Position numbers and translations under genes: made by a program
Origin: CAVRUD01 sp963724285
GTDB taxonomy: Bacteria; Chloroflexota; Chloroflexia; Thermomicrobiales; UBA6265
Assembly: GCA_963724285.1 (NCBI GenBank)
Contig: CAVRUD010000019.1
Coordinates: 236,076-300,075 of the forward strand
Direction of reading: 5' to 3'
Length of the DNA: 64,000 bases
Part shown: positions 56,238 through 64,000 of the stretch, one piece after another
Numbering within the stretch: the first letter of the stretch is position 1
Layout of the letters: every line of letters begins with the position of its first letter
Notes under the pieces: generated by a model
What the model saw: the letters and a program-made list of their open reading frames with translations, nothing else
Told to the model about the DNA's origin: nothing
Database searches by the model: none

Positions 56238-56549
56238 GTGAACCTGTCGCTCGCGCGGGTGCGTCACGACCCCGCCTGGGTGGTGGTCGCCGAGACGCCG
56301 GAGTGCCGGAGGGTTGAGGCGTCTGGGCGGGCGTCCGAGCAAGTTGATCGGGCTCGCCGCGTCACGCCTGTGAACCATGACGCGATCCGTCGGTTGGCCG
56401 CAACACGATCGCTTACGGAGCTCGCGGCAACGTTCGGGGTCAGCCACGAGGCGATCCGGTCCCTGCTCAGACGCCGATGCCTTCGTACGGCGGCCAGCCA
56501 CCAAACTCTCTGCCCGTCGATGTCGACGAGGCAGGGCATCTCCCACTAA
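56238..56549 (+). CDS. Small helix-turn-helix protein, dispersed repeat copy E
   Basis: GTG 56238 opens a 103-residue frame: VNLSLARVRHDPAWVVVAET, PECRRVEASGRASEQVDRAR, then the helix-turn-helix LTELAATFGVSHEAIRSLLRR and an extra 20-residue tail. It is closely similar to copy A from SLARVRHD onward, even in the third codon positions, which suggests recent duplication or transposition. No RBS is clear. No catalytic domain is seen. Confidence 0.55.
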   Translation: MNLSLARVRHDPAWVVVAETPECRRVEASGRASEQVDRARRVTPVNHDAIRRLAATRSLTELAATFGVSHEAIRSLLRRRCLRTAASHQTLCPSMSTRQGISH

Positions 56550-56713
56550 TCGAGAGGCAGTTACCCCTTAGATGGAAGCCCCAAGTCCCTGCGCCGTGGG
56601 TTCCTTCCGCCATGGGTGATTAGTGGAAGTACGGAGCGGTCTCTGCCGGCGCAGCTCGGCGCTCCCCCGGCCCCTCGTCACGCGCGTCTGCGCTGGCGGT
56701 CGGCTCCCCGCGA

Positions 56714-57508
56714 CTAGGGCGGATCCGGGGCCAGCCACTCGTCGACCAGCCGCGCCAGCTCCTCCGGGTGCGAGAGTGGCAGCTGGTGTCCCCCGCCGGA
56801 CACGAGGCGCAGCCGGGCGTCGGGGATCCCAGACGCGAGCAGCGGCGCCTGGCCCGGGGAGACGACGAGGTCCGAGTCCCCGGCCACCACGAGGGCCGGC
56901 GCCCGCAACTCCCCCAACCACCCCCGGCTGTCGAAGGGCCGCACCGCCCGCAAGGCCTCCGCCATCCGCCCGGCGTCGTTCGACGCCACCGCCGCGGCGA
57001 GCGCCTCGGCCGCCTCGGGCCCCAGCTTCCGACCCCCGCCGCCCGGCCGCGCCAGCCGCGCCAGGCGGTCGGTTCCGGCGGCCGCGACGATCGGTGGCGC
57101 CGCCAGTCCCAGCAGCCGCTCCCGGAGGGTCAGGCGGTGCACGGCCTAGGTCCCCACCAGGACCAGGGACCGCACCCGCTCCGGGTGGGCGCGGGCGAAG
57201 GCCTGCGCCGTCGCCCCGCCGTGCGAATGCCCCAGGACATGGACGCGGCCCAGGCCGAGGGCGTCCAGGGCCGGCGCGGGGTCAGAGGCGACCGCCGCGG
57301 CGTCGAGGGGGCCGGGCAGCGTAGCGCCGCGGCCGTGCCCGCGCAGGTCGGGGGCCAGCACCCGGAAGCGGCCCGCGAGCCGGGGCGTCAGGAGGTCGAA
57401 CGCCCCCCCGCTGACCAGCACCCCGTGCAGCAGGAGCAGCGGCGGCCCCGCCCCGGTGTCCCGGACCCGGAGCGGGCCCGCCGCCCCCATCGATGCGTCC
57501 CGGTCCAT
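56714..57508 (-). pseudogene. Alpha/beta hydrolase with in-frame amber stop
   Basis: An alpha/beta hydrolase of about 264 residues. ATG 57508 has GGGAGGACG upstream. The oxyanion region is LLLLHGVLVSGGAFDLL, the nucleophile elbow HVLGHSHGGATAQAFA (Ser), the acid GDSDLVV and the catalytic His GGGHQLPLSHPEEL. After RSLVLVGT there is a TAG (57146-57148), and the same frame goes on with AVHRLTLRERLLGLAAPPIV to 56714. A Tyr codon changed to TAG would explain it. Without read-through only a dead N-terminal half is made. Confidence 0.8.
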
Positions 57509-57697
57509 CGACGTCCTCCCTCTGGCGGCGACGCGTGGCACGTCCGCTGCGTCACTGTACCCCGCTCTCCTCCGACGTGGCGCAGGGGAAGGACGGTCTG
57601 ACCAACGGGCTCGGGGGGCACCGGCACGATCAAGGACTCGCCCACACACCAGCGGCCGCGCCGTCGTGGCGGCCGCGCACGGTCGAGGAGGGACCGG

Positions 57698-59183
57698 ATG
57701 ATGACCCCTACTGGCTCGCCGGTCGAGCGGGGACGGCCTCCGCCCCACCGTTGCTCCTGCTGACCGGGGCAACCGGGTACGTCGGCGGCCGCTTGCTGGC
57801 GCGGTTGGAGGCGACGGGGCGGCGCGTCCGCTGCCTGACGCGCCGCCCCGAGGCGCTGCGCCCCCGGGTCGGGCAGGGCACCGAGGTCGCGTTCGCCGAC
57901 GTGTCGGACCCCGCGAGCCTCCCGGGGGCGATGGCCGGCGGCGACATCGCCTACTACCTCGTCCACAGCATGGGATCGGCGGACGGGTTCGAGGAACAGG
58001 ACCGCGCGGCCGCGCGCAAGTTCGGAGCCGCGGCGCGCGCGGCCGGCGTCCGGCGCATCATCTACCTGGGCGGGCTGGGCGACGCCGATCGCGCGACCTC
58101 GCCGCACCTGCGCAGCCGGCGGGAGGTCGGCGACCTGTTGCGCGCGTCGGGCGTCGAGGTGATCGAGTTCCGGGCGTCGATCGTCCTCGGGTCGGGCAGC
58201 CTGTCGTTCGAGATGATCCGCGCCCTGGTCGAGCGCCTGCCCGTGATGATCGCTCCCCGGTGGGTCGCCGTGAAGACGCAGCCGATCGGGATCACCGACC
58301 TGCTGGCGTACCTGGTAGCCGCGCTGGACCTACCGGCGGCGGGGAGCCGCATCTACGAAATCGGCGGCGCCGACCAGGTTTCGTTTGGCGAACTCATGCA
58401 GGAGTACGCGCGTCAACGTGGGCTGCGGCGGCGGATCATCCCGGTTCCGGTGTTGACCCCCCGGCTTTCCAGTCTCTGGCTCGGGCTGGTGACGCCGCTG
58501 TACGCCCGCGTGGGCCGGAAGCTGATCGACAGCATGACGGTTCCAACCGTGGTGCGCGACGAGTCCGCGCGCCGCGCATTCCCGATCGCCCCGCTCGGCG
58601 TGCACGAGGCCATGGCGCAGGCGATCGCGAACGAGGACCGGGAGCAGGCCGCCACCCGCTGGTCCGACGCGTTGTCGGCCAGCGGCGAGCGCCGGGACTG
58701 GGGAGGAATCAGGTTCGGGAGTCGCCTGGTGGATTCGCGGACGGCGACGGTGCGGGTGGCGCCCGCCGACGCGTTTGCGCCGATCGCGCGCATCGGCGGG
58801 AAGCGGGCTGGTACTACGCCACCTGGCTCTGGCGCCTGCGCGGATTCCTCGATGTGCTGGTCGGCGGGGTCGGGATGCGCCGGGGACGCCGCGATCCCGC
58901 GGGGCTCCGGGTGGGCGACGCGCTCGACTGGTGGCGGGTCGAGGCGATCGAGCCGAACCGCCGCCTGCGCCTGGTCGCGGAAATGAAGGTGCCCGGGCGC
59001 GCCTGGCTGGAATTCGAGGTCGCGCCGGACGGCGCCGGGTCGACGATCCGGCAGACGGCAATCTTCGATCCGGTGGGCCTCGGCGGCCTCGCGTACTGGT
59101 ACGTCACGTATCCCGTTCACCGGCTCGTCTTCGCCGGGATGCTGCGCCGGATCGCGGCGGTCGCCGCCGGATCGCAGCGGTAG
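57698..59183 (+). CDS. NAD(P)-binding SDR/NmrA-like protein with DUF2867 domain, frameshifted
   Basis: A protein of about 495 residues. ATG 57698 with RBS GAGGAGGGACC begins MMTPTGSPVERGRP. A shift near 57745 gives the Rossmann start LLLLTGATGYVGGRLLARLE, then IAYYLVHSMGSADGFEEQDR, IIYLGGLGDA and EVIEFRASIVLGSGSLSFEM (extended SDR, YbjT-like). The DUF2867 part continues through a second shift near 58800 (EAGWYYATWLWRLRGFLDVL; WWRVEAIEPNRRLRLVAEMK; IFDPVGLGGLAYWYVTYPVH). Substrate unknown; relatives act on cell-envelope or quinone-related compounds. Confidence 0.75.
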
Positions 59184-59491
59184 CCGACGGATCGCGGTCT
59201 GGCCCGCCGGGTGCTCTTGATCTCAGGACCGGCGACGGAACACCCGGTTCGCCCAAGCTCACGAGCCGCTGGTTCTCGACGAGCTCGGCGTCGGTCAGCA
59301 ACGCCGCTCCTGCAACCAACCGCACCCGCTGACGCCGAGCTTCGGTCATCCAATCAGGTCACCACGGCATCGCGGTATGAAAGCGCCGGCGGCTGAGCAG
59401 CCTCGGCCAACACGAATCGGACCACCTGCCCGCGATCCGAGCTCGCCTGGCGAGGGCGTGGTGCGTCCAATCTGCGGATGCGGCGGTCACC
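59184..59491. other. Intergenic, no gene recognised
   Basis: About 300 bases. A minus-strand frame (RVRLVAGAALLTDAELVENQ and onward) looks faintly protein-like but has no family match I recognise. Confidence 0.35.
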
Positions 59492-60771
59492 TCATCCGTC
59501 TGCCGGGTCCAGGCGAACCGCAGTGTGCCGGCCAACAAGCCGTCCAACCCCATGTGGCGCTCCGGGCGGGGCCAGTCCATGACCCCCATCGCCAGTGCCC
59601 GCTGCTGGCAGATGACCGCCACGAGTTGCCGCGTCCGCGTCACCACAATAGAGACGAGCGCTCGTCCCAGCGTCGCCGCAATTCGTCAAACCACCTTCAC
59701 ACGGTACAAGAGTAGTCGTCGCGATGGAGGTGGGCCCCCGACCCACCTCGGTCCTCGGTTGCCCAAGGATGGCGGCCGGCGGGTTGACGGCACCCTGAGG
59801 CCGGGCGGCCGACGGTAGATGGCAGCGGCCGGCGCGGCACTGCTCGGGTGGCCTTGGCCGCTGTGGTGCGCCAGTTGGCGCGATTCGACCCGCTACGCGC
59901 CAAGACCACCCGGCCAGTGCCGCGCCGGCCAGCACGTCGAGGACGTGGTGCTCACCCAGGTAGACGAGCGAGAGCCCCATTGCTGTGGCGTAGATCAGGG
60001 CAGTGGTCCGCAGCCAGCGACCTGCCATGGCAGCCGCGGCGATCAGCACAGTCACCCCGAGATGGATCGAAGGCAGCGAAGCGACTGGATTGGGATCAAA
60101 CGCGAAGTGCACCTGCGGTGCGCCGCTCGGACCGGGGCTCGTCGGCAGGCGTGAACCTGCGAGCACGTCGTGGGCGACGCGATGGACCGTGAACGTCGAC
60201 CCGCCAGGCGGCCCCGCGCGCCACGGTGGATCGGTCGGGACGAGAACGAACACAAGGGAGCCAACGAGGAGAAGCAGCCCCGTCGCCAAGAGATACCGTC
60301 GAAAGAGTGAGCGGTCCCGTGCAAGGAGCAGCGCGGCGACCGCATGTGGGGCGACGAAGAACGACATGTGAACGGCCGTTGACAGGACGTCGAACGGAGC
60401 TATCTGGCCCGGTCGGTAGGCGATCGCCTGCAGGGCGGCCGGCGGCGAACCTACGAAGAGCCGTTCCTCGAGGTTAGGCACGAAATCCAGCGTCGTCGTC
60501 GCCCAGGGGACGCGATCGGCAACCGCCCGGATGAGGTTGAAGCCGAACCAAGCGCCGGTCCAGATCCCACTGGAAGCGCCGGCCCGCGGAGACGAGGAGC
60601 CAGCGCCAGCGCCGAGGCAACAAGGGCCAGGCTGCCCCACACGGAGCTAAACCGTTGCTGGGTTGCGTGGTCCACGACGAAGGCGCCGGCGAACGCCACG
60701 CCGACGGCGGCTACACGTCGCGACCATTGGCGGCACGGAAACCAGCGATCCGCTCGCAGCTTCGACGTCAT
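59492..60771 (-). pseudogene. PAP2-family phosphatase (inositol-phosphorylceramide-synthase-like), frameshifted
   Basis: A multi-helix membrane phosphatase. ATG 60771 starts MTSKLRADRWFPCRQWSRRV, followed by AVGVAFAGAFVVDHATQQRF. A frameshift near 60600 leads to IWTGAWFGFNLIRAVADRVP and the PAP2 core: VDVLSTAVHMSFFVAPHA-like helix, DPNPVASLPSIHLGVTVLIA (PSxH) and LGEHHVLDVLAGAALAGWSW (His-x3-Asp). The family-like part ends near 59870. The remaining frame to 59492 is Arg/Pro-rich and probably an out-of-frame tail. It may act in lipid-phosphate turnover in the membrane. Confidence 0.7.
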
Positions 60772-61269
60772 CTCCGAACCGGCTGGCACCCTATGCGCGT
60801 CCGGGAGCCTACCTCCCGCGTGAAACAGACGCCTTCTGGATTCAATGTTGGCAGGCAACGATCCCACTCCTGATCCGCGTTCAGTTCGGATCGGCCCTGA
60901 ACGATCGTGGTGATTGCTGACGGGTCGCGCGGGACCGGCGGCACCGGCCATGGTCCATCGGCAACCTCGCAACGCGCGGCAGGGGAACGCCCGAGGCCTG
61001 CCGGCAACACGTGCAAGGTGTGGAGCGGAAGCGTGGCCAGAACGAGCTGGATCCGCGAGTGGCGATGCAATCGGCGTGCCTGCCCAGCTCGGAGCTGGTT
61101 GGCGTTGGTGGCCGAGGCAACGGAGGCCGGCCACCCAAGCTCCTGTCTCGGCGGCGCTCATGGACGGCGCCACTGAGGCGGTGCTGGCGTGCGCCCTGTC
61201 ACCCATGGGCATGTTCGCGATCCGCTAGGGTTTGGTCGGGCTATGACAAGAGGCGGCGGTCGCTCGTCC
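60772..61269. other. Intergenic, no gene recognised
   Basis: About 500 bases between two minus-strand genes with only short unconvincing frames. No element ends were seen. Confidence 0.4.
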
Positions 61270-62199
61270 TTACTCGTCCGGCGCGACATCGGGCGGTAGG
61301 TGCTCCAGGATCGCAATGAACGCCGCCTCTGGGCGCTCGCTGGCGACGGCGACCGCCCCCAAGGCGGTGACCTCGTCGCGGTGAGTGGCCGCCAGCTGAC
61401 CGCCGACGATGACGATCGGCCAGCGGTCGGGCGGCAGGTTCAACCGCAGGCCCTCGATTGCCGCCTCGACTGCGGGTAGTCGCTGCTCCAGCTTCGCCGA
61501 AAGGAGGACCGCCGCCGGCGCGCGGAGCTGGACCGCCTCCAAGAGAAAGCGGGGCGCGACGTCCGCCCCAAGGAGGTGGACCCGGACGCCGCGCTCCCGA
61601 AGCAGTCCACAGACCATGCGTAGCCCCAACTCGTGGTGCTCGCCTGCGACGCAGGCTCCGACGACTACCGGGCCGCTTGGCGCGGGATGGGCGTGCCGGA
61701 GCGAGAGCTCGACGATCAGGTCGCGCGCCAATTCGGAGACCTCTTTCTCCTGGACCACCGGCAAGGCGCCGCGCGCCCAGCGCCGTCCGACCTCGTCCAG
61801 TGCCGGCTGCAGGACATCGCCGAAGAGGCGTGACAGCGGCATCCCGACGTCATCGACGAGCAGGATCGATCGGTGGGCCCCGGCGAGATCGCCGCCGAGC
61901 GCCATTTGGAGAAACTCCTCGGCCAGGAGTTCAGGGGCCGGGAGCCGGTCGAGTCGGTCGAACCGCTGCCGGATCTCGTCGAGCGAGAAACGTTCGGCCT
62001 GCCAAGACTTGATCTGGCGGATGCGCTCGACGTCGGCCGCTGCGTACAGCCGGTGCCCGCCGGCGGTCCGGGTCGCGCGGACAAAGCCCTCCCGTTCAAG
62101 AAACCGCAGGCTGGAATGGGTTACGTCGGGGTAAGACCGCCGCAACAGCGCCACGACGTCGCCGATTGGCATTTGCGCGGCGTTGTCAGGGTCAGTCAT
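61270..62199 (-). CDS. MerR-family regulator with B12-binding domain (CarH/LitR-like)
   Basis: A 309-residue regulator. The MerR winged helix is MPIGDVVALLRRSYPDVTHS to SLRFLEREGFVRATRTAGGH (about residues 10-50). The helical bundle carries the adenosyl-pocket motif RRWARGALPVVQEKEVSEL (W-x9-E), and the cobalamin-binding Rossmann domain has CVAGEHHELGLRMVCGLL (ExHxxG, lower ligand His), then HLLGADVAPRFLLEAV and PIVIVGGQ. In CarH the W-x9-E motif is followed by His; here it is Lys. Such proteins repress in the dark with adenosylcobalamin and release in light. ATG 62199 follows AGGTTCCCTG. Divergent from the DUF4397 gene with shared AT-rich boxes. Confidence 0.85.
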   Translation of the reverse strand: MTDPDNAAQMPIGDVVALLRRSYPDVTHSSLRFLEREGFVRATRTAGGHRLYAAADVERIRQIKSWQAERFSLDEIRQRFDRLDRLPAPELLAEEFLQMALGGDLAGAHRSILLVDDVGMPLSRLFGDVLQPALDEVGRRWARGALPVVQEKEVSELARDLIVELSLRHAHPAPSGPVVVGACVAGEHHELGLRMVCGLLRERGVRVHLLGADVAPRFLLEAVQLRAPAAVLLSAKLEQRLPAVEAAIEGLRLNLPPDRWPIVIVGGQLAATHRDEVTALGAVAVASERPEAAFIAILEHLPPDVAPDE

Positions 62200-62214
62200 C
62201 AGGGAACCTCGAAG

Positions 62215-62229
62215 GATAAATCTAAATCT
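62215..62229. promoter_or_regulatory. AT-rich box 1 (candidate operator for the CarH-like regulator)
   Basis: GATAAATCTAAATCT at 62215-62229 differs at two positions from GATAAATATAAACCT at 62326-62340. It lies 16-30 bases upstream of the regulator ATG, where binding would block its own transcription. Confidence 0.5.
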
Positions 62230-62325
62230 TTAGTGCAGGTGCTTGTATCACCTCCAGCGCGCTCCCGCAAGCAAGGGCGCACTGGCGACAGTTGGTACCG
62301 GGCTCGACGCCGACAGAAGGGGCTT

Positions 62326-62357
62326 GATAAATATAAACCTAAACTATAGGTTTATAT
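62326..62357. promoter_or_regulatory. AT-rich box 2 with 11-bp inverted repeat upstream of the DUF4397 gene
   Basis: The box GATAAATATAAACCT runs into a perfect inverted repeat, ATATAAACCTA (62331-62341) and TAGGTTTATAT (62347-62357), separated by AACTA. A -35-like TTGATA (62324-62329) precedes it and the -10-like TATAGG (62345-62350) lies inside. It is about 70 bases before the GTG of the DUF4397 gene and sits in an AT island within high-GC DNA. Confidence 0.55.
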
Positions 62358-62425
62358 ACGACGCGGCAGACTGGCGCCGGTGCCGTGACGAATCGAACTT
62401 CCGGTGCCACGCAGAGGAGTAGACT

Positions 62426-63792
62426 GTGGAAATCCGACGCACCCGAGGCTTCGCCACGCTCGGCGTGTCGAGCGTACTGATCGCTCTTCTCATTATTGCT
62501 CTCGGTGGAACCGGGCGAATCGCTGCCCAGGAGGCGACGCCCCCGGCCGCGAACGAGGCGCTGGTTCGCGTCGTCCACACCTCGCCGGACGCCCCGCCAG
62601 TCGACGTCTACGTCAACGGCACGCTCGCCTTCACGGCACTGGCGTTCGGTGCCGCCAGCGATGCCGTCCCGCTGCCGGCGGGCGATCATCAGGTGCAGGT
62701 CACGCCGAGTGGCGGCGCGCCGGCCGATGCCGTAATCGATGCCACCCTAACCCTTGAGGCCGGCACGACCTACCAGGTCGCGGCGACTGGCCTACTGGCG
62801 GAGATCGAGGCGCAAGTCTATGAGGTGGACCGCAACCCGCTCGGCACCGGGCAGGCGCGGGTCCGCGTCGTCCACGCGTCGCCCGACGCGCCGGCGGTCG
62901 ACATTGCTCTCGCCGGCGGCGACGTCCTGATCGCGGAGACATCGTTCCCCGAGGCCTCCGACTACATCGAGGTCGAGGCCGGGGTCTACGACCTCGAGGT
63001 GCGTCCGGCCGGGACGACCGACGTCGCACTCCCGCTGGCTGGCGTCGAGTTCGCCGCTGGGTTCGTCTACGACGTCTTCGCCGTCGGCCAGGTCGCCGAC
63101 GGCACGCTGTCGGCGCTGCCGCTCTCGATCGCTGCGCGCGCCGATTGCGCGGCCATCCTGGGGATCGGTGAGGAAGGTGATGCCTGCGTCCGGGTGGTCC
63201 ACGCCTCCCCGACGCCCCCGACGTGGACGTCTTCGTCGGCGGCGAGCGCGCCATCGACGGTCTGGCCTTCGGGGATGCGACCGACTACGTGGCGCTGGCT
63301 GCCGGGGACCATGATGTGGCAGTCGTCGCCGCCGGGGATGACGAGGAGAACGCCGTCATTGCCACGATGCTGACGCTGGAAGCGGGCGCCGCCTACGAGG
63401 TCGCGGCGGTCGGCACGCTCGATGCGATCGCCGCCCAGGTCTACCCGGTCGACCTCAGCCCCCTGCCCGAGGGCTTGACGCGCGCCCGGATTGTCCACGC
63501 CTCGCCGGATGCCCCAGCGGTCGACGTGGCGGTCACCGGTGGCGACGTGATCTTCCTCAACGCGGTCTTCCCGCAGGCGACCGAAGACCTGGAGGTCGAA
63601 GGCGGCACCTTCGACCTGGAGGTCCGCCCGAGCGGAACGACCGATGTGGTGTTGCCGCTTCCCGGGGTGACGTTCGAGGCGGGGATGGTCTACAGCGTCT
63701 ACGCCATCGGCCTGGTCGGCGACGACTCCCTGGATGTCCTCGTCCTGACGGCCCCGATGGCCGGGGCGGGCGAATCGACGCCCGAGCCGTAG
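62426..63792 (+). CDS. Secreted DUF4397 repeat protein, one frameshift
   Basis: An exported protein of about 455 residues with four DUF4397 beta-sandwich repeats. GTG 62426 (RBS GAGGAG) starts a signal peptide (VSSVLIALLIIALGG, cleavage after RIAAQ). The repeats open with LVRVVHTSPDAPPVDVYVNG, VRVVHASPDAPAVDIALAGG, CVRVVHASP and ARIVHASPDAPAVDVAVTGG. In the C-run near 63213 the frame loses one base inside the third repeat and resumes as DVFVGGERAIDGLAFGDATD. It ends Gly/Glu/Pro-rich at TAG 63792. Probably a cell-surface or matrix protein. Divergent from the CarH-like regulator, so possibly light- or B12-controlled. Confidence 0.8.
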
Positions 63793-63827
63793 ATAGCACC
63801 CCCGCCGCCTAACCCATGGGGCGGGCA

Positions 63828-63865
63828 GGCGGCGCCCGGTCACGCTGGCGTGACCGGGCGCCGCC
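63828..63865 (+). terminator. GC-rich hairpin after the DUF4397 gene
   Basis: Perfect 17-bp arms (63828-63844 and 63849-63865, GGCGGCGCCCGGTCACG and complement) around CTGG, 36 bases after the stop. There is no T-run, but position and strength fit a terminator that separates it from the next gene. Confidence 0.6.
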
Positions 63866-63879
63866 CGAAAGGGATCCGG

Positions 63880-64000
63880 ATGCCGCATACCGAAATCACC
63901 TACCGCTCCCGCCTGCCGGTGTCCGCGACTGATGCACTCGCCTGGCACGGCAGGCCCGGCGCCTTTGAGCGCTTGACCCCGCCCTGGATGGCGGTTCGCG
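63880..64000 (+). CDS. SRPBCC / TIGR01777-type protein, 5' end only
   Basis: The first 40 codons of a gene cut by the window edge: MPHTEITYRSRLPVSATDAL then AWHGRPGAFERLTPPWMAVR. The WHxRPGAxxRLTPPW block is the start of the SRPBCC domain found at the N-terminus of TIGR01777 epimerase-like proteins. Whether the epimerase part follows cannot be seen. ATG 63880 is preceded by AAAGGGATCCGG. Confidence 0.65.
   Translation, partial: MPHTEITYRSRLPVSATDALAWHGRPGAFERLTPPWMAVR

Noticed and set aside
4555..57508. Idea that in-frame stops are recoded codons
   Set aside because: TGA, TAA and TAG all occur as internal stops, so no single reassigned codon explains them; no SECIS- or PYLIS-like context was evident.
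60914..61228. Plus-strand open frame between the PAP2 and CarH-like genes
   Set aside because: Faint resemblance of VAEATE to the HTH repeat (VAEATECRR in copy D), but no helix-turn-helix follows; treated as chance.
1..64000. CRISPR arrays, rRNA genes, phage modules or a toxin-antitoxin pair
   Set aside because: No regularly spaced direct repeats, rRNA-like sequence, structural phage genes or toxin-antitoxin motifs were seen.

Overview
The window is very GC-rich. Its gene content suggests a Chloroflexota bacterium of the Thermomicrobia (Sphaerobacter-like) type: many Tat-exported ABC solute-binding proteins, Eis-like and GNAT acetyltransferases, a CarH/LitR-type B12-binding MerR regulator, DUF4397 surface proteins and IS1182-type elements. 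The taxonomic call is inference; no rRNA or tRNA gene was found. The window is an accessory region: much of it is catabolic transport clusters mixed with IS remnants and broken genes.

Layout. 0.1-10.1 kb: a LuxR-type AAA regulator (minus), a GNAT, a truncated nitrilase, a broken endonuclease/exonuclease/phosphatase gene, a methyltransferase, an IS1182-like fragment, an Eis-like acetyltransferase and a degenerate minus-strand tract. 10.1-18.4 kb: a compact plus-strand cluster with a PHP-domain phosphoesterase, a polyamine-type ABC importer (binding protein, two permeases, ATPase), a DAO/GlpA-like oxidoreductase, a BFD [2Fe-2S] module, a second FAD/NAD oxidoreductase and a CoxG-like protein. 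It looks like uptake and flavin-dependent oxidation of a small amine, opine or hydroxy compound. 18.4-31.5 kb: an HTH repeat copy, a PhyH dioxygenase, a large shattered GH106-like glycosidase, a truncated recD2, three exported or small proteins, a complete IS1182 element with 20-bp terminal repeats, a 144-bp MITE-like element directly beside it, a DUF1294 protein and a beta-lactamase-fold serine hydrolase.

31.7-52.6 kb is the main catabolic island. A minus-strand operon encodes a DUF6259-like glycosidase-type protein, a family-5 binding protein, DppB/DppC permeases, an enolase-superfamily sugar-acid dehydratase, a Gfo/Idh/MocA oxidoreductase and a creatininase-family hydrolase. A divergent IclR regulator faces it, with a good operator and promoter in the gap. 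A second, complete dipeptide/oligosaccharide-type ABC system (42.2-48.7 kb) follows. Diverging from that are an SDR dehydrogenase, a DUF6807 protein and a MocR-type regulator. Together these would import plant- or algal-type oligosaccharides, cleave them and route the sugar acids into central metabolism. 53-64 kb holds a secreted hypothetical protein preceded by a duplicated methyltransferase N-terminus, a methyltransferase, an alpha/beta hydrolase with an amber codon, an SDR/DUF2867 protein, a PAP2 phosphatase, and a CarH-like regulator divergent from a four-repeat DUF4397 protein with paired AT-rich boxes between them.

Two window-wide patterns stand out. First, more than twenty genes carry +/-1 frameshifts or in-frame stops although conserved sequence continues in the next frame. 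Either the sequence has indel errors or decay is very recent. Second, a roughly 200-bp repeat encoding a small helix-turn-helix protein (core FGVSHETVRSVLRR) occurs in five dispersed, differently decayed copies.
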